DNA of 64,000 nucleotides from Lentimicrobiaceae bacterium. Lineage in GTDB: Bacteria; Bacteroidota; Bacteroidia; Bacteroidales; Lentimicrobiaceae. Position numbers and translations under genes: made by a program. The notes below the pieces were generated by a model. The model ran no database searches, was not told the DNA's origin, and saw nothing but the letters and a program-made list of their open reading frames with translations. Where the stretch lies: assembly GCA_020636745.1 (NCBI GenBank), contig JACJXH010000008.1:1-64000 (forward strand). The letters are read 5' to 3'. Below are positions 34,907 through 43,835 of the stretch, piece after piece. Each line of letters opens with the position of its first letter. Within the stretch, counting starts at the first letter, position 1.

Positions 34907-36625
34907 TCAATTTATCAGGTTGGCTTTGTAGGTATTTGAATTGCCGCAGCCATCTTCCACAGTCAGTATAAATTCATTTTTACCCTTTATCAGCCTGTCG
35001 TCAAACTGGTATTCAAGTAAACGATTTTTGGCATCATAGTCCATCAATATCCATTGGCCATTGAGCGTTCCCCTGTAAGTTTGAATTCCTGAAAAATTAT
35101 CGCTGATGGCCATTCTGATACTCTTCTGAGATGAAATATTTTTTCCATCGCTTATGTTAAGAGCGATAATCACCGGGGCAGTGGTGTCGGCCATAACGGT
35201 ATATTGTCCGAACTCTCTGATGCGGCCGTTTATTTTTCCGTTTTCAAATTTGCCTCCTACGGATACAGGCTTTTTACCCTGCTTTACATTTGCAATCACC
35301 AGTTTGTTGCCCAAATACCTGAAGGCCGAGTCAACGGTAACAGAGATGTCAGCATAATCGTGCAAAGGAACGTCTGGTGAGTGGAGCTGATGCAGGGCTG
35401 AGCAGGATGCAGGTAAGCGCTTTAAGACTTTGTAAGTAAAATTCAGGTCTTCATACAGGCCGTTGGCCGGAATTCTCAGTTGAATGCCTTTCTCCTGAAA
35501 AGTATTCGCCTTCTTGCAACTGAACAGGGGTCTGCTGTCAGGTGCCATGGCAGTTGTTTTGCCTTTTTCCTCTCCTTTTACAACAAAGCGCATCACCGAC
35601 TCGTTTTTTTGGGCATCGCTGACAACCATTTTAATTGAAGCCTGAACTCCGGGTTTAACCTCAAAAATTCCGTGTTGCCCGGCGTACTTGTACATGCTTA
35701 GCTGACTGTTGGGCAGAATTTTCGTTCTGATAAAACGCTGGCCGTTTTTAATGTATTGTGCATAATCAATCAGGCTGTTGATGTATCTGGTTTCCGGGAA
35801 GCTGAATGTTTCTGCTTCCCAGCTAAACCGGAGCACCGAGTCAACATATACGGCTATGCTGCTGATTCCGTTTTTATTATTGCTGCCGCTTTGCAGGTCG
35901 TGAGCCTGCAGCCCCAGCGAGAAGCTTCCTGAAATGCGGATGGTGTCCTGATTTTTAAGTCTGTACACCGGGCCCCAGCCGGCTGTTTCAAAATCGAGTG
36001 GTGTTATTTTGCCATTCACTGCACTGGTTTCACCTTCGGGGTAGAGCCTCACAGTGGTGATAACAGGTCTCACAAAATCTTTGACCGGTATTCCGAAAAG
36101 GAGAGGGTCAACGGGCCATTCATTACCTGAATGGCGAATTTCGAAATGCAGGTGAGGGCCCTGAGAAGAACCTGAATTGCCCGAATAACAGATGAGCTCA
36201 CCCTGTTTAACAGTAAGCAGATTCTTGGGTGGAAATAAATCCACGTCAAATTGTTCAAGCCGGTATTGCTCAGATTTTACCCAGGCATCAATGGTCGGAT
36301 TATATGAACGCAAGTGCCCGTAAACCGTTGTAAACCCGTTGGGGTGAGTGATATATAAAGCCTTCCCAAAACCATATGGCGAAACTTTAATGCGCGATAC
36401 ATATCCGTCGGCACAAGCCACAATTTTTTTGCCTTCTGCACCCTGGGTTCGGATATCAATGCCTGAATGAAAATGATTGGAACGCAATTCGGCAAAGGTG
36501 CCCGAAAGTGAAATGGGGAAATCAACAGGTGAAATAAAATAGCCGGAGGGGTAGCTCTGCTGAGCTGCCGATCTGAATCCGGTTATGACAAAGAATACAA
36601 ATAAGGCAAGAAGTGGTTTACGCAT
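34907..36625 (-). CDS. M23-family (LytM-type) metallopeptidase, exported
   Basis: A 572-residue protein with a signal peptide ending RSAAQ near residue 22. The peptidase domain is at the N-terminus: HFHSGIDIR gives the zinc ligands His53 and Asp57, VYGHLRS has His104, and GPHLHFEI has His158 and His160. The LytM set is complete, so an active peptidoglycan endopeptidase is likely. The remaining 390 residues look like Ig-like and bacterial-surface beta domains (IRMAISDNFSG, ending in a GCGNSNTYKANLIN strand). Its -7 box (TACCTTTG, read on the minus strand at 36661-36654) is 29 bases before the start. Confidence 0.85.
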   Translation of the reverse strand: MRKPLLALFVFFVITGFRSAAQQSYPSGYFISPVDFPISLSGTFAELRSNHFHSGIDIRTQGAEGKKIVACADGYVSRIKVSPYGFGKALYITHPNGFTTVYGHLRSYNPTIDAWVKSEQYRLEQFDVDLFPPKNLLTVKQGELICYSGNSGSSQGPHLHFEIRHSGNEWPVDPLLFGIPVKDFVRPVITTVRLYPEGETSAVNGKITPLDFETAGWGPVYRLKNQDTIRISGSFSLGLQAHDLQSGSNNKNGISSIAVYVDSVLRFSWEAETFSFPETRYINSLIDYAQYIKNGQRFIRTKILPNSQLSMYKYAGQHGIFEVKPGVQASIKMVVSDAQKNESVMRFVVKGEEKGKTTAMAPDSRPLFSCKKANTFQEKGIQLRIPANGLYEDLNFTYKVLKRLPASCSALHQLHSPDVPLHDYADISVTVDSAFRYLGNKLVIANVKQGKKPVSVGGKFENGKINGRIREFGQYTVMADTTAPVIIALNISDGKNISSQKSIRMAISDNFSGIQTYRGTLNGQWILMDYDAKNRLLEYQFDDRLIKGKNEFILTVEDGCGNSNTYKANLIN

Positions 36626-36653
36626 ATCAGAAATAAAAATGAATACAATAGTT

Positions 36654-36661
36654 CAAAGGTA
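36654..36661 (-). promoter_or_regulatory. Candidate -7 box of the M23 peptidase gene
   Basis: CAAAGGTA on the plus strand, i.e. TACCTTTG on the minus strand, about 29 bases before the gene start. Confidence 0.5.
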
Positions 36662-36881
36662 ATTGATTTTTCAGGAATAAGCCCTGTTAAAGGCTTGGGC
36701 TTAACCTGAGCAGTCGGCCATGCAAGAATCTTTCATGAAAGTAAAACACTAACGAAGAAATATTGTTATTATGACTGTCTAAATAAAATAAATTCAGCAA
36801 AACGGAGTTACCTTATTGAGTCTGAGAGATTAATAATTAAAGCCGAACGAGCTGGCTGAAACTCAAACTGCTGCCATTGCT

Positions 36882-37379
36882 ATGATTTTAGAAGGAGCCC
36901 TGATTAAACAACTTGGGATATTGTTGATAAGTGCAGTCAAATTTTTAGTGGCTGCCCCCGTATCCTATCTTTTCGGATATTCATATCTGCATACACTCAT
37001 CAATACCAGTATTGGTGGTTTGTTAGGCGTGATAGTTTTCTTTTTTCTGAGCCGCATGCTGATTCGTTTTTATCTCAGGCATTTTCCTTTGATTTTCAGG
37101 GCTATAGAGCAGGTGTCAGGAGTCAGGCTTGGCAAAAACAATATCACTGAACGGCCCAAGGCACGTGTATTTAACAGACGAAACCGACTGATAATTAAAA
37201 TTCGCAACAGCTATGGTTTTGCGGGCATTATTATTCTTACACCCGTGTTGTTGTCCATTCCAATCGGAACATTTCTGGCATTGAAATATTATTCAAAAAA
37301 ACGCAATCTGCTGCCCATGCTCAGTCTCTCAGTAATATTTTGGTCAGTAGTATTAACAACCTTTATTGAATTGCTGTAA
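36882..37379 (+). CDS. Small polytopic membrane protein, unknown
   Basis: A 165-residue protein with hydrophobic segments at about 8-30, 40-60, 110-132 and 143-163, and a strongly basic central loop (RPKARVFNRRNRLIIKIRNS near 92-111). The arrangement recalls the small multidrug export-like/SNARE-associated small membrane families, but no motif settles it. It is divergent from the M23 gene and followed by porV on the same strand. Function not recognised. Confidence 0.6.
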   Translation: MILEGALIKQLGILLISAVKFLVAAPVSYLFGYSYLHTLINTSIGGLLGVIVFFFLSRMLIRFYLRHFPLIFRAIEQVSGVRLGKNNITERPKARVFNRRNRLIIKIRNSYGFAGIIILTPVLLSIPIGTFLALKYYSKKRNLLPMLSLSVIFWSVVLTTFIELL

Positions 37380-37579
37380 AACAATACGATAGAAAAACTG
37401 TTTAGAAAATAAAGCATTTTATAACCAACCCATCTGCTATTTGAATATTTTTACCACGGAAAAAGGCAATAATTATTTTACTCTTGAGTTAATTGCTTGA
37501 AAATACTGTTCATTGGACTTTTCAGGCAATAAACAAGATGTAGATCCGTTTGTAATGCATTATTTACAATAATTATCAA

Positions 37580-37587
37580 TAACTTTG
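37580..37587 (+). promoter_or_regulatory. -7 box of porV; decides its start
   Basis: TAACTTTG overlaps an upstream in-frame TTG codon at 37585, so porV must start at the ATG at 37612, 24 bases after the box. Confidence 0.55.
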
Positions 37588-37611
37588 TACCCTTCAATTA
37601 AAAAGTACTGT

Positions 37612-38835
37612 ATGCGATTTAACTCATTGATGCGTATCTGCCTTATTTCGGGGCTGGTAGCAATGTCTGCTGCAACTGCTGTTGCACAATCCACAACTTA
37701 TATCGGGCAGGATTTAAACACTATTACTACTGCTGTTCCATTTTTGCAGATTGGCCCTGATGCCAGAGCAGGTGGTATGGGCGAAGCCGGCGTGTCAAGC
37801 GCTCCTGATGCCAACTCAATGCACTGGAATCCTGCCAAGTATACTTATCTTGAGAGTGATATGGGATTTTCCATGTCATACAGTCCATGGTTAAGATCGT
37901 TGGTGAGCGATATCAATCTGGCTTACCTTACCGGTTACAAAAAATTAAGTGACGATCAGGTGATTGCCGGTTCATTGCTATATTTTTCTTTGGGTGATAT
38001 TACTTTTACCGATATTCAGGGAGAACTGATTGGAAACTATCGCCCCAATGAATTTGCATTAAGTGGTGCATATTCACGAAAACTTACCAAGAATTTATCA
38101 GGAGCTATCAGTGCACGCTATATTCATTCCAATCTGACCCAGGGGCAAAGTGTTGGTGGCGCCAGTACCAAGCCTGGAAATTCAATTGCAGCTGATATCG
38201 CAGTGTATTCGCAGCATGAACTGGAATTGAAAAATATGGAAGGCTTTTTTGCCTGGGGTGTCAATATTTCAAATATTGGTTCAAAGATTTCTTATTCTGA
38301 TGATAATACCCAGCGTGATTTTATTCCTACCAATCTTAGGTTTGGCCCTTCATTAACCCTTGATGTTGATGATTTTAACAGGCTCACTTTTATGGTTGAT
38401 GTGAATAAGCTGCTCATCCCTACACCTCCGGTATACCTGCTCGATGAGGAAACAGGAAATCCTGTTCTGGATGACAATAACAATCCTGTTATTTTTAAAG
38501 GCAAAGATCCTGATGTTTCTGTACCGGTTGGTATGTTCCAGTCGTTTTATGATGCCCCGGGAGGGTTTAGTGAAGAAATGCGTGAGCTTGCTTTTGCTGT
38601 TGGCGTTGAATACTGGTACGACAAACAGTTTGCCATTCGTGGAGGCTATTTTTACGAAGATAAAACAAAGGGCAACAGAAAATTCTTTACCCTTGGTGCA
38701 GGCCTCAGGTATAACGTTTTCGGGCTCGACTTTTCTTACCTCATTCCTACCGATCAGCGCAACCCGCTTGAAAATACACTCAGGTTTACCCTTCACTTTG
38801 ATTTTGATGCATTTCAAAAACAAGGAAGTAAGTAA
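37612..38835 (+). CDS. porV: Type IX secretion outer-membrane protein PorV (LptO)
   Basis: A 407-residue FadL-like outer-membrane barrel. Seen: signal peptide MRFNSLMRICLISGL to AVAQ (about residue 26), then NTITTAVPFLQIGPDARAGG and MGEAGVSSAPDANSMHWNPAK, the clear PorV signature, and a C-terminal LRFTLHFDFDAF strand. PorV shuttles T9SS cargo from the translocon to PorU, so it is the functional partner of the two PorU sortases in this window, although it is not adjacent to them. Confidence 0.92.
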   Translation: MRFNSLMRICLISGLVAMSAATAVAQSTTYIGQDLNTITTAVPFLQIGPDARAGGMGEAGVSSAPDANSMHWNPAKYTYLESDMGFSMSYSPWLRSLVSDINLAYLTGYKKLSDDQVIAGSLLYFSLGDITFTDIQGELIGNYRPNEFALSGAYSRKLTKNLSGAISARYIHSNLTQGQSVGGASTKPGNSIAADIAVYSQHELELKNMEGFFAWGVNISNIGSKISYSDDNTQRDFIPTNLRFGPSLTLDVDDFNRLTFMVDVNKLLIPTPPVYLLDEETGNPVLDDNNNPVIFKGKDPDVSVPVGMFQSFYDAPGGFSEEMRELAFAVGVEYWYDKQFAIRGGYFYEDKTKGNRKFFTLGAGLRYNVFGLDFSYLIPTDQRNPLENTLRFTLHFDFDAFQKQGSK

Positions 38836-38853
38836 TATGCTGTATAATAAAAT

Positions 38854-38880
38854 AAAAAAGGGCCTCGATGGCCCTTTTTT
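38854..38880 (+). terminator. Intrinsic terminator of porV
   Basis: Stem AAAAAAGGGCC (38854-38864) with GGCCCTTTTTT (38870-38880), loop TCGAT. Confidence 0.9.
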
Positions 38881-38986
38881 ATTTTATTGTTTGTCAATTA
38901 TCAGAAATGCATGGCTTAAAGAAGTGATGGTTTAAAAATTAGATGTGCTGATGTGTGCGCATTCTAAATAAAACAATGATCTTGTT

Positions 38987-39955
38987 TTAAAATTTGGTTG
39001 ATGTATTTTTGGTGAGCTTGCCGCGCAGGGCTTTGGCCATTTTAATGCCAAAGCGGATAATTGACGGAAAATTATTTAATCTTATCGAAGGGTATGTTAC
39101 ACGTGTGGAGCCAAAGCTGCTGTAAAACCTGGCCAGATTTGCGTCATTGGACCCTTCGAAGTCGAGGGTCAGATGGTTGCCTGAGAAATTTTTAATAAAA
39201 TGATCGATAAGGAGTGACATGGCTCCGTTATTGCGCGCAATTTCGTTGGTTCCTGAAAAGAGGAATATAGCCTTCCGGTGACTGAAAACGATAATCGCCC
39301 CAGCACACAAGGTGTTCTCCTTTGTAAAAGCACCATAACAAATAGCCTTGCGATTGTGAAGGCACTCATAAATTAACCTTATCAGCCGTTTATAGTCATT
39401 GTCGGTAATGTGTTTAAATTTTCGGCCAGTGTTGTTCCTGAATAAGCTTACAATGTCTTCTGGCTGGGCATTGCCTGCAATACTTACCTGGTTTCGCCGG
39501 GCTCTGTTAATGTTACGGATGGTGTTTTGTGCATAATTTAACCGTAAATTCTCATATGGCTCAATTAAATCAAGCTCGAAATTCTGATTTTCAATCAGGT
39601 TGTATTTGAACGCTGATGGTCGGTTAAAGGTATTCAGATTGATTTCTACCAACAGGTATTTACGGGGAATGGCCTCAAGAAATGCATCAACAATACCGGG
39701 GGTTAAATGGCGAATAGAGAAAATGCCCAGTTGCTGTGTGAAAAAGGGCTGATAGAGATAATTTATTCCAAATTTTTTTCGGTGCGGCAGAGGGAAAATT
39801 ATTTCATATTCTCCTTCAACCAATGCATCCCAGCTGTCGCACACCAAATCAAGATACCACGAATAGGCATAAATTGTCCCGTTGACTGATTGGCTTACAC
39901 ACTGATCCCATGCCGCTCTGTCAATCAGGTTGTTGGGGACAAGCCTTATGCTCAT
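38987..39955 (-). CDS. GNAT/FemAB-like acyltransferase
   Basis: A 322-residue protein of the BioF2-like/FemAB-type acetyltransferase group. Seen: two GNAT-like halves, with YAYSWYLDLVCDSWDALV near 30-47, NTIRNINRARRNQVSI near 144-159, GAFTKENTLCAGAIIVFSHR near 209-228, FLFSGTNEIARNNGAMSLLI near 231-250 and LDFEGSNDANLARFYSSFG near 264-282. The start is the ATG at 39955, which overlaps the ispF stop in an ATGA; the longer upstream start would lie wholly inside ispF. Translational coupling to ispF is likely. Substrate unknown. Confidence 0.75.
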   Translation of the reverse strand: MSIRLVPNNLIDRAAWDQCVSQSVNGTIYAYSWYLDLVCDSWDALVEGEYEIIFPLPHRKKFGINYLYQPFFTQQLGIFSIRHLTPGIVDAFLEAIPRKYLLVEINLNTFNRPSAFKYNLIENQNFELDLIEPYENLRLNYAQNTIRNINRARRNQVSIAGNAQPEDIVSLFRNNTGRKFKHITDNDYKRLIRLIYECLHNRKAICYGAFTKENTLCAGAIIVFSHRKAIFLFSGTNEIARNNGAMSLLIDHFIKNFSGNHLTLDFEGSNDANLARFYSSFGSTRVTYPSIRLNNFPSIIRFGIKMAKALRGKLTKNTSTKF

Positions 39956-40446
39956 TGTTCTTTGTTGTTTTTGTAAATCAGCGCAACAGCCCATGCTGCA
40001 ACTCCTTCTTCACGGCCTGTAAATCCCAGATGTTCAGTTGTTGTGGCCTTTACTGATATGCTTCCATTGCCTGAAAGGGTAATTTTCTCAATTTCTGTTT
40101 GCATCAGTGGTATATAAGCAGAAATTTTCGGGTTTTGAAGGGCAATGGTACAATCGATGTTTCCAACCTGCCAGTTGTGTGCAGTTAATAAGTTTATTGT
40201 CTCTTTAAGCAAAATGCGGCTGTCAATGCCTTTATAGTCGGCAGAGCTGTCGGGAAAATGAAAACCAATGTCGCGTAAGGCTGCGGCACCCAGCAAGGCA
40301 TCGCAAATAGCGTGGAGCAATACATCGGCATCAGAGTGTCCGACAGCACCTTTGGTGTGCTCAATTTTTACGCCTCCAAGCATAAATGGCAGGTGGTCGG
40401 AAAGCTGGTGAACATCATAACCTAACCCGATTCGGATGGGATGCAT
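39952..40446 (-). CDS. ispF: 2-C-methyl-D-erythritol 2,4-cyclodiphosphate synthase
   Basis: A 164-residue enzyme of the MEP isoprenoid pathway that cyclises CDP-methylerythritol phosphate, releasing CMP. Seen: RIGLGYDVHQL with zinc ligands Asp11 and His13, GHSDADVLLHAICDALLGA with His45, DIGFHFPDSS near 58-67, and ISVKATTTEHLGFTGREEGVAA near 129-150. A complete trimer-forming member. Confidence 0.95.
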   Translation of the reverse strand: MHPIRIGLGYDVHQLSDHLPFMLGGVKIEHTKGAVGHSDADVLLHAICDALLGAAALRDIGFHFPDSSADYKGIDSRILLKETINLLTAHNWQVGNIDCTIALQNPKISAYIPLMQTEIEKITLSGNGSISVKATTTEHLGFTGREEGVAAWAVALIYKNNKEQ

Positions 40447-40599
40447 AGTTTTTTATTCGTTTTGGTGTGTTAAATGCCTTATTCGCTTTTAGACTGTAAA
40501 ACTAAATAAAACAGCAACAGCACCGGTATTTGATCGAAAAAAAGGTTTTGGGCAAGTTCACAAATGTTAATACAAATCAGTCATAGCCAATAAATGCAG
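40447..40599. other. Spacer between ispF and the GIY-YIG/tRNA-like array
   Basis: AT-rich, no gene or terminator recognised. Confidence 0.4.
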
Positions 40600-40743
40600 T
40601 TAGTTACTGAAAAGAGACGGAAAAGTAGGGTAGGGCAGGCGGGAGAAAATTGTGTTAGTAAGTCCTGAGCTCCGGCAAGTCTTTTGCTCCCCAACATAGA
40701 ATCGGTTGAGTTGATTTGAAAAAAGGATATAGCAGCAAGGCAT
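40600..40743 (-). pseudogene. Truncated GIY-YIG nuclease copy at the array end
   Basis: Starts MPCCYILFSNQLNRFYVG like the intact copies, then shifts into unrelated residues, so only the first third of the nuclease is recognisable. It is the distal (oldest-looking) end of the array. It matches the intact units on its right boundary. Confidence 0.7.
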
Positions 40744-40810
40744 ATCAGAAGGGCGAATGGCTAAAAGCAAAAAACCACCTACAGATATCGTAAGTGGTTG
40801 TTTATTTGTG

Positions 40811-40873
40811 TGGGAGCAACAGGGTTCGAACCTGTGACCCTCCCGACTATAGGTCGGGATGCACTGAACCAGC
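40811..40873 (-). pseudogene. tRNA-like fragment a (TAT form)
   Basis: Reads on the minus strand from a D-loop GCTGGTTCAG through an anticodon arm CCCGA-CCTATAG-TCGGG, T arm and acceptor 3' strand identical to tRNA-Val. It lacks the 5' acceptor and D-stem half, and position 33 is C, so it cannot be a functional tRNA. Confidence 0.75.
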
Positions 40874-40955
40874 ATATTTTCATTGGTAAATCAGCATGTC
40901 AAATGGTTAAAACAAAAAACCACCTACGATTTAAGTAAGTGGTTGTTTATTTGTG

Positions 40956-41024
40956 TGGGAGCAACAGGGTTCGAACCTGTGACCCTCCCGACTTACAGGT
41001 CGGGATGCGCTGAACCATGCCCGC
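40956..41024 (-). pseudogene. tRNA-like fragment b (TGT form)
   Basis: Minus strand: GCGGGCA at the 5' side (six of seven possible pairs with the acceptor 3' strand), TGGTTCAG of the D loop, an anticodon arm with an 8-base loop CCTGTAAG, then the tRNA-Val T arm and acceptor 3' strand. The D arm is truncated. The stop codon of the GIY-YIG ORF lies in its anticodon loop. Confidence 0.75.
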
Positions 41025-41268
41025 TCACATTGATTAATTTTTCAATCATTATTCTGCTTTTCCAGGCTTTAATTTGTTTTTCTCTGGACAGCGCGTCTTT
41101 GAATTCCTGAAAGGTTTCTACGTAAACAACGCACCAATCATTGGCAGCAGCCGTAAACCCCTTGTGTTTGTGGTTGTGTTTATAGGTTCTTTTATCAACT
41201 ACATCTCTCGATGCGCCAACATAGTATCGGTTGAGTTGATTTGAAAAAAGGATATAGCAGCAAGGCAT
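40993..41268 (-). CDS. GIY-YIG nuclease, copy b
   Basis: A 91-residue single-domain GIY-YIG endonuclease of the UPF0213/URI type. Seen: CYILFSN (GIY strand), YYVGAS (YIG strand), Arg27 and His31 in DKRTYKHNHKH, DWCVVYVETF, and the Glu63 metal ligand in SREKQIKAWKSR. All catalytic positions are kept. The C-terminal residues GHGSAHPDL and the stop are encoded by the tRNA-like fragment that overlaps the gene end. Six further near-identical copies follow in the same orientation. Known GIY-YIG enzymes cut DNA in homing, repair or restriction; here the location next to repeated tRNA pieces suggests a mobile element. It carries the type-1 upstream junction (CATTTGACATGCTGAT on the minus strand). Confidence 0.85.
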   Translation of the reverse strand: MPCCYILFSNQLNRYYVGASRDVVDKRTYKHNHKHKGFTAAANDWCVVYVETFQEFKDALSREKQIKAWKSRIMIEKLINVSGHGSAHPDL

Positions 41269-41334
41269 ATCAGCATGTCAAATGGTTAAAACAAAAAACC
41301 ACCTACGATTTAAGTAAGTGGTTGTTTATTTGTG

Positions 41335-41397
41335 TGGGAGCAACAGGGTTCGAACCTGTGACCCTCCCGACTATAGGTCGGGATGCACTGAACCAGC
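41335..41397 (-). pseudogene. tRNA-like fragment c (TAT form)
   Basis: Same as fragment a; no nuclease ORF follows, giving a short 145-base unit. Confidence 0.75.
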
Positions 41398-41479
41398 ATA
41401 TTTTCATTGGTAAATCAGCATGTCAAATGGTTAAAACAAAAAACCACCTACGATTTAAGTAAGTGGTTGTTTATTTGTG

Positions 41480-41548
41480 TGGGAGCAACAGGGTTCGAAC
41501 CTGTGACCCTCCCGACTTACAGGTCGGGATGCGCTGAACCATGCCCGC
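41480..41548 (-). pseudogene. tRNA-like fragment d (TGT form)
   Basis: Same as fragment b and overlapping the end of nuclease copy d. Confidence 0.75.
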
Positions 41549-41792
41549 TCACATTGATTAATTTTTCAATCATTATTCTGCTTTTCCAGGCTTTAATTTG
41601 TTTTTCTCTGGACAGCGCGTCTTTGAATTCCTGAAAGGTTTCTACGTAAACAACGCACCAATCATTGGCAGCAGCCGTAAACCCCTTGTGTTTGTGGTTG
41701 TGTTTATAGGTTCTTTTATCAACCACATCTCTCGATGCGCCAACATAGTATCGGTTGAGTTGATTTGAAAAAAGGATATAGCAGCAAGGCAT
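41517..41792 (-). CDS. GIY-YIG nuclease, copy d
   Basis: Identical in translation to copy b. It is read from the MPCCYIL start; a longer frame continues upstream through a tRNA-like fragment but is not gene-like. Type-2 upstream junction (CATTCGCCCTTCTGAT). Confidence 0.85.
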   Translation of the reverse strand: MPCCYILFSNQLNRYYVGASRDVVDKRTYKHNHKHKGFTAAANDWCVVYVETFQEFKDALSREKQIKAWKSRIMIEKLINVSGHGSAHPDL

Positions 41793-41859
41793 ATCAGAAG
41801 GGCGAATGGCTAAAAGCAAAAAACCACCTACAGATATCGTAAGTGGTTGTTTATTTGTG

Positions 41860-41922
41860 TGGGAGCAACAGGGTTCGAACCTGTGACCCTCCCGACTATA
41901 GGTCGGGATGCACTGAACCAGC
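41860..41922 (-). pseudogene. tRNA-like fragment e (TAT form)
   Basis: Same as fragment a, in a 145-base unit. Confidence 0.75.
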
Positions 41923-42004
41923 ATATTTTCATTGGTAAATCAGCATGTCAAATGGTTAAAACAAAAAACCACCTACGATTTAAGTAAGTGGTTGTTTATT
42001 TGTG

Positions 42005-42073
42005 TGGGAGCAACAGGGTTCGAACCTGTGACCCTCCCGACTTACAGGTCGGGATGCGCTGAACCATGCCCGC
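42005..42073 (-). pseudogene. tRNA-like fragment f (TGT form)
   Basis: Same as fragment b. Confidence 0.75.
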
Positions 42074-42317
42074 TCACATTGATTAATTTTTCAATCATTA
42101 TTCTGCTTTTCCAGGCTTTAATTTGTTTTTCTCTGGACAGCGCGTCTTTGAATTCCTGAAAGGTTTCTACGTAAACAACGCACCAATCATTGGCAGCAGC
42201 CGTAAACCCCTTGTGTTTGTGGTTGTGTTTATAGGTTCTTTTATCAACCACATCTCTCGATGCGCCAACATAGTATCGGTTGAGTTGATTTGAAAAAAGG
42301 ATATAGCAGCAAGGCAT
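42042..42317 (-). CDS. GIY-YIG nuclease, copy f
   Basis: Same protein as copy b; type-2 upstream junction, 380-base unit. Confidence 0.85.
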   Translation of the reverse strand: MPCCYILFSNQLNRYYVGASRDVVDKRTYKHNHKHKGFTAAANDWCVVYVETFQEFKDALSREKQIKAWKSRIMIEKLINVSGHGSAHPDL

Positions 42318-42384
42318 ATCAGAAGGGCGAATGGCTAAAAGCAAAAAACCACCTACAGATATCGTAAGTGGTTGTTTATTTGTG

Positions 42385-42453
42385 TGGGAGCAACAGGGTT
42401 CGAACCTGTGACCCTCCCGACTTACAGGTCGGGATGCGCTGAACCATGCCCGC
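42385..42453 (-). pseudogene. tRNA-like fragment g (TGT form)
   Basis: Same as fragment b. Confidence 0.75.
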
Positions 42454-42697
42454 TCACATTGATTAATTTTTCAATCATTATTCTGCTTTTCCAGGCTTTA
42501 ATTTGTTTTTCTCTGGACAGCGCGTCTTTGAATTCCTGAAAGGTTTCTACGTAAACAACGCACCAATCATTGGCAGCAGCCGTAAACCCCTTGTGTTTGT
42601 GGTTGTGTTTATAGGTTCTTTTATCAACTACATCTCTCGATGCGCCAACATAGTATCGGTTGAGTTGATTTGAAAAAAGGATATAGCAGCAAGGCAT
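42422..42697 (-). CDS. GIY-YIG nuclease, copy g
   Basis: Same protein as copy b; type-1 junction, 379-base unit. It shares with copies b and j a silent C-to-T difference (AACTACATC on the plus strand). Confidence 0.85.
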   Translation of the reverse strand: MPCCYILFSNQLNRYYVGASRDVVDKRTYKHNHKHKGFTAAANDWCVVYVETFQEFKDALSREKQIKAWKSRIMIEKLINVSGHGSAHPDL

Positions 42698-42763
42698 ATC
42701 AGCATGTCAAATGGTTAAAACAAAAAACCACCTACGATTTAAGTAAGTGGTTGTTTATTTGTG

Positions 42764-42832
42764 TGGGAGCAACAGGGTTCGAACCTGTGACCCTCCCGAC
42801 TTACAGGTCGGGATGCGCTGAACCATGCCCGC
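42764..42832 (-). pseudogene. tRNA-like fragment h (TGT form)
   Basis: Same as fragment b. Confidence 0.75.
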
Positions 42833-43076
42833 TCACATTGATTAATTTTTCAATCATTATTCTGCTTTTCCAGGCTTTAATTTGTTTTTCTCTGGACAGC
42901 GCGTCTTTGAATTCCTGAAAGGTTTCTACGTAAACAACGCACCAATCATTGGCAGCAGCCGTAAACCCCTTGTGTTTGTGGTTGTGTTTATAAGTTCTTT
43001 TATCAACCACATCTCTCGATGCGCCAACATAGTATCGGTTGAGTTGATTCGAAAAAAGGATATAGCAGCAAGGCAT
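42801..43076 (-). CDS. GIY-YIG nuclease, copy h
   Basis: Same protein; the most diverged copy at the DNA level, with two private silent changes (TATAAGTTC at about 42990 and GATTCGAAA at about 43047). Type-1 junction. Confidence 0.85.
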   Translation of the reverse strand: MPCCYILFSNQLNRYYVGASRDVVDKRTYKHNHKHKGFTAAANDWCVVYVETFQEFKDALSREKQIKAWKSRIMIEKLINVSGHGSAHPDL

Positions 43077-43142
43077 ATCAGCATGTCAAATGGTTAAAAC
43101 AAAAAACCACCTACGATTTAAGTAAGTGGTTGTTTATTTGTG

Positions 43143-43211
43143 TGGGAGCAACAGGGTTCGAACCTGTGACCCTCCCGACTTACAGGTCGGGATGCGCTGA
43201 ACCATGCCCGC
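43143..43211 (-). pseudogene. tRNA-like fragment i (TGT form)
   Basis: Same as fragment b. Confidence 0.75.
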
Positions 43212-43455
43212 TCACATTGATTAATTTTTCAATCATTATTCTGCTTTTCCAGGCTTTAATTTGTTTTTCTCTGGACAGCGCGTCTTTGAATTCCTGAAAG
43301 GTTTCTACGTAAACAACGCACCAATCATTGGCAGCAGCCGTAAACCCCTTGTGTTTGTGGTTGTGTTTATAGGTTCTTTTATCAACCACATCTCTCGATG
43401 CGCCAACATAGTATCGGTTGAGTTGATTTGAAAAAAGGATATAGCAGCAAGGCAT
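43180..43455 (-). CDS. GIY-YIG nuclease, copy i
   Basis: Same protein as copy b; type-2 junction, 380-base unit. Confidence 0.85.
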   Translation of the reverse strand: MPCCYILFSNQLNRYYVGASRDVVDKRTYKHNHKHKGFTAAANDWCVVYVETFQEFKDALSREKQIKAWKSRIMIEKLINVSGHGSAHPDL

Positions 43456-43522
43456 ATCAGAAGGGCGAATGGCTAAAAGCAAAAAACCACCTACAGATAT
43501 CGTAAGTGGTTGTTTATTTGTG

Positions 43523-43591
43523 TGGGAGCAACAGGGTTCGAACCTGTGACCCTCCCGACTTACAGGTCGGGATGCGCTGAACCATGCCCGC
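43523..43591 (-). pseudogene. tRNA-like fragment j (TGT form)
   Basis: Same as fragment b. Confidence 0.75.
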
Positions 43592-43835
43592 TCACATTGA
43601 TTAATTTTTCAATCATTATTCTGCTTTTCCAGGCTTTAATTTGTTTTTCTCTGGACAGCGCGTCTTTGAATTCCTGAAAGGTTTCTACGTAAACAACGCA
43701 CCAATCATTGGCAGCAGCCGTAAACCCCTTGTGTTTGTGGTTGTGTTTATAGGTTCTTTTATCAACTACATCTCTCGATGCGCCAACATAGTATCGGTTG
43801 AGTTGATTTGAAAAAAGGATATAGCAGCAAGGCAT
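43560..43835 (-). CDS. GIY-YIG nuclease, copy j
   Basis: The copy nearest the intact tRNA. Same protein as copy b; type-1 junction. Confidence 0.85.
   Translation of the reverse strand: MPCCYILFSNQLNRYYVGASRDVVDKRTYKHNHKHKGFTAAANDWCVVYVETFQEFKDALSREKQIKAWKSRIMIEKLINVSGHGSAHPDL

Noticed and set aside
34745..34939. 64-codon ORF after the UpxY-like gene
   Set aside because: It overlaps the end of the convergent M23 gene, has no homologous feature I recognise and no promoter.
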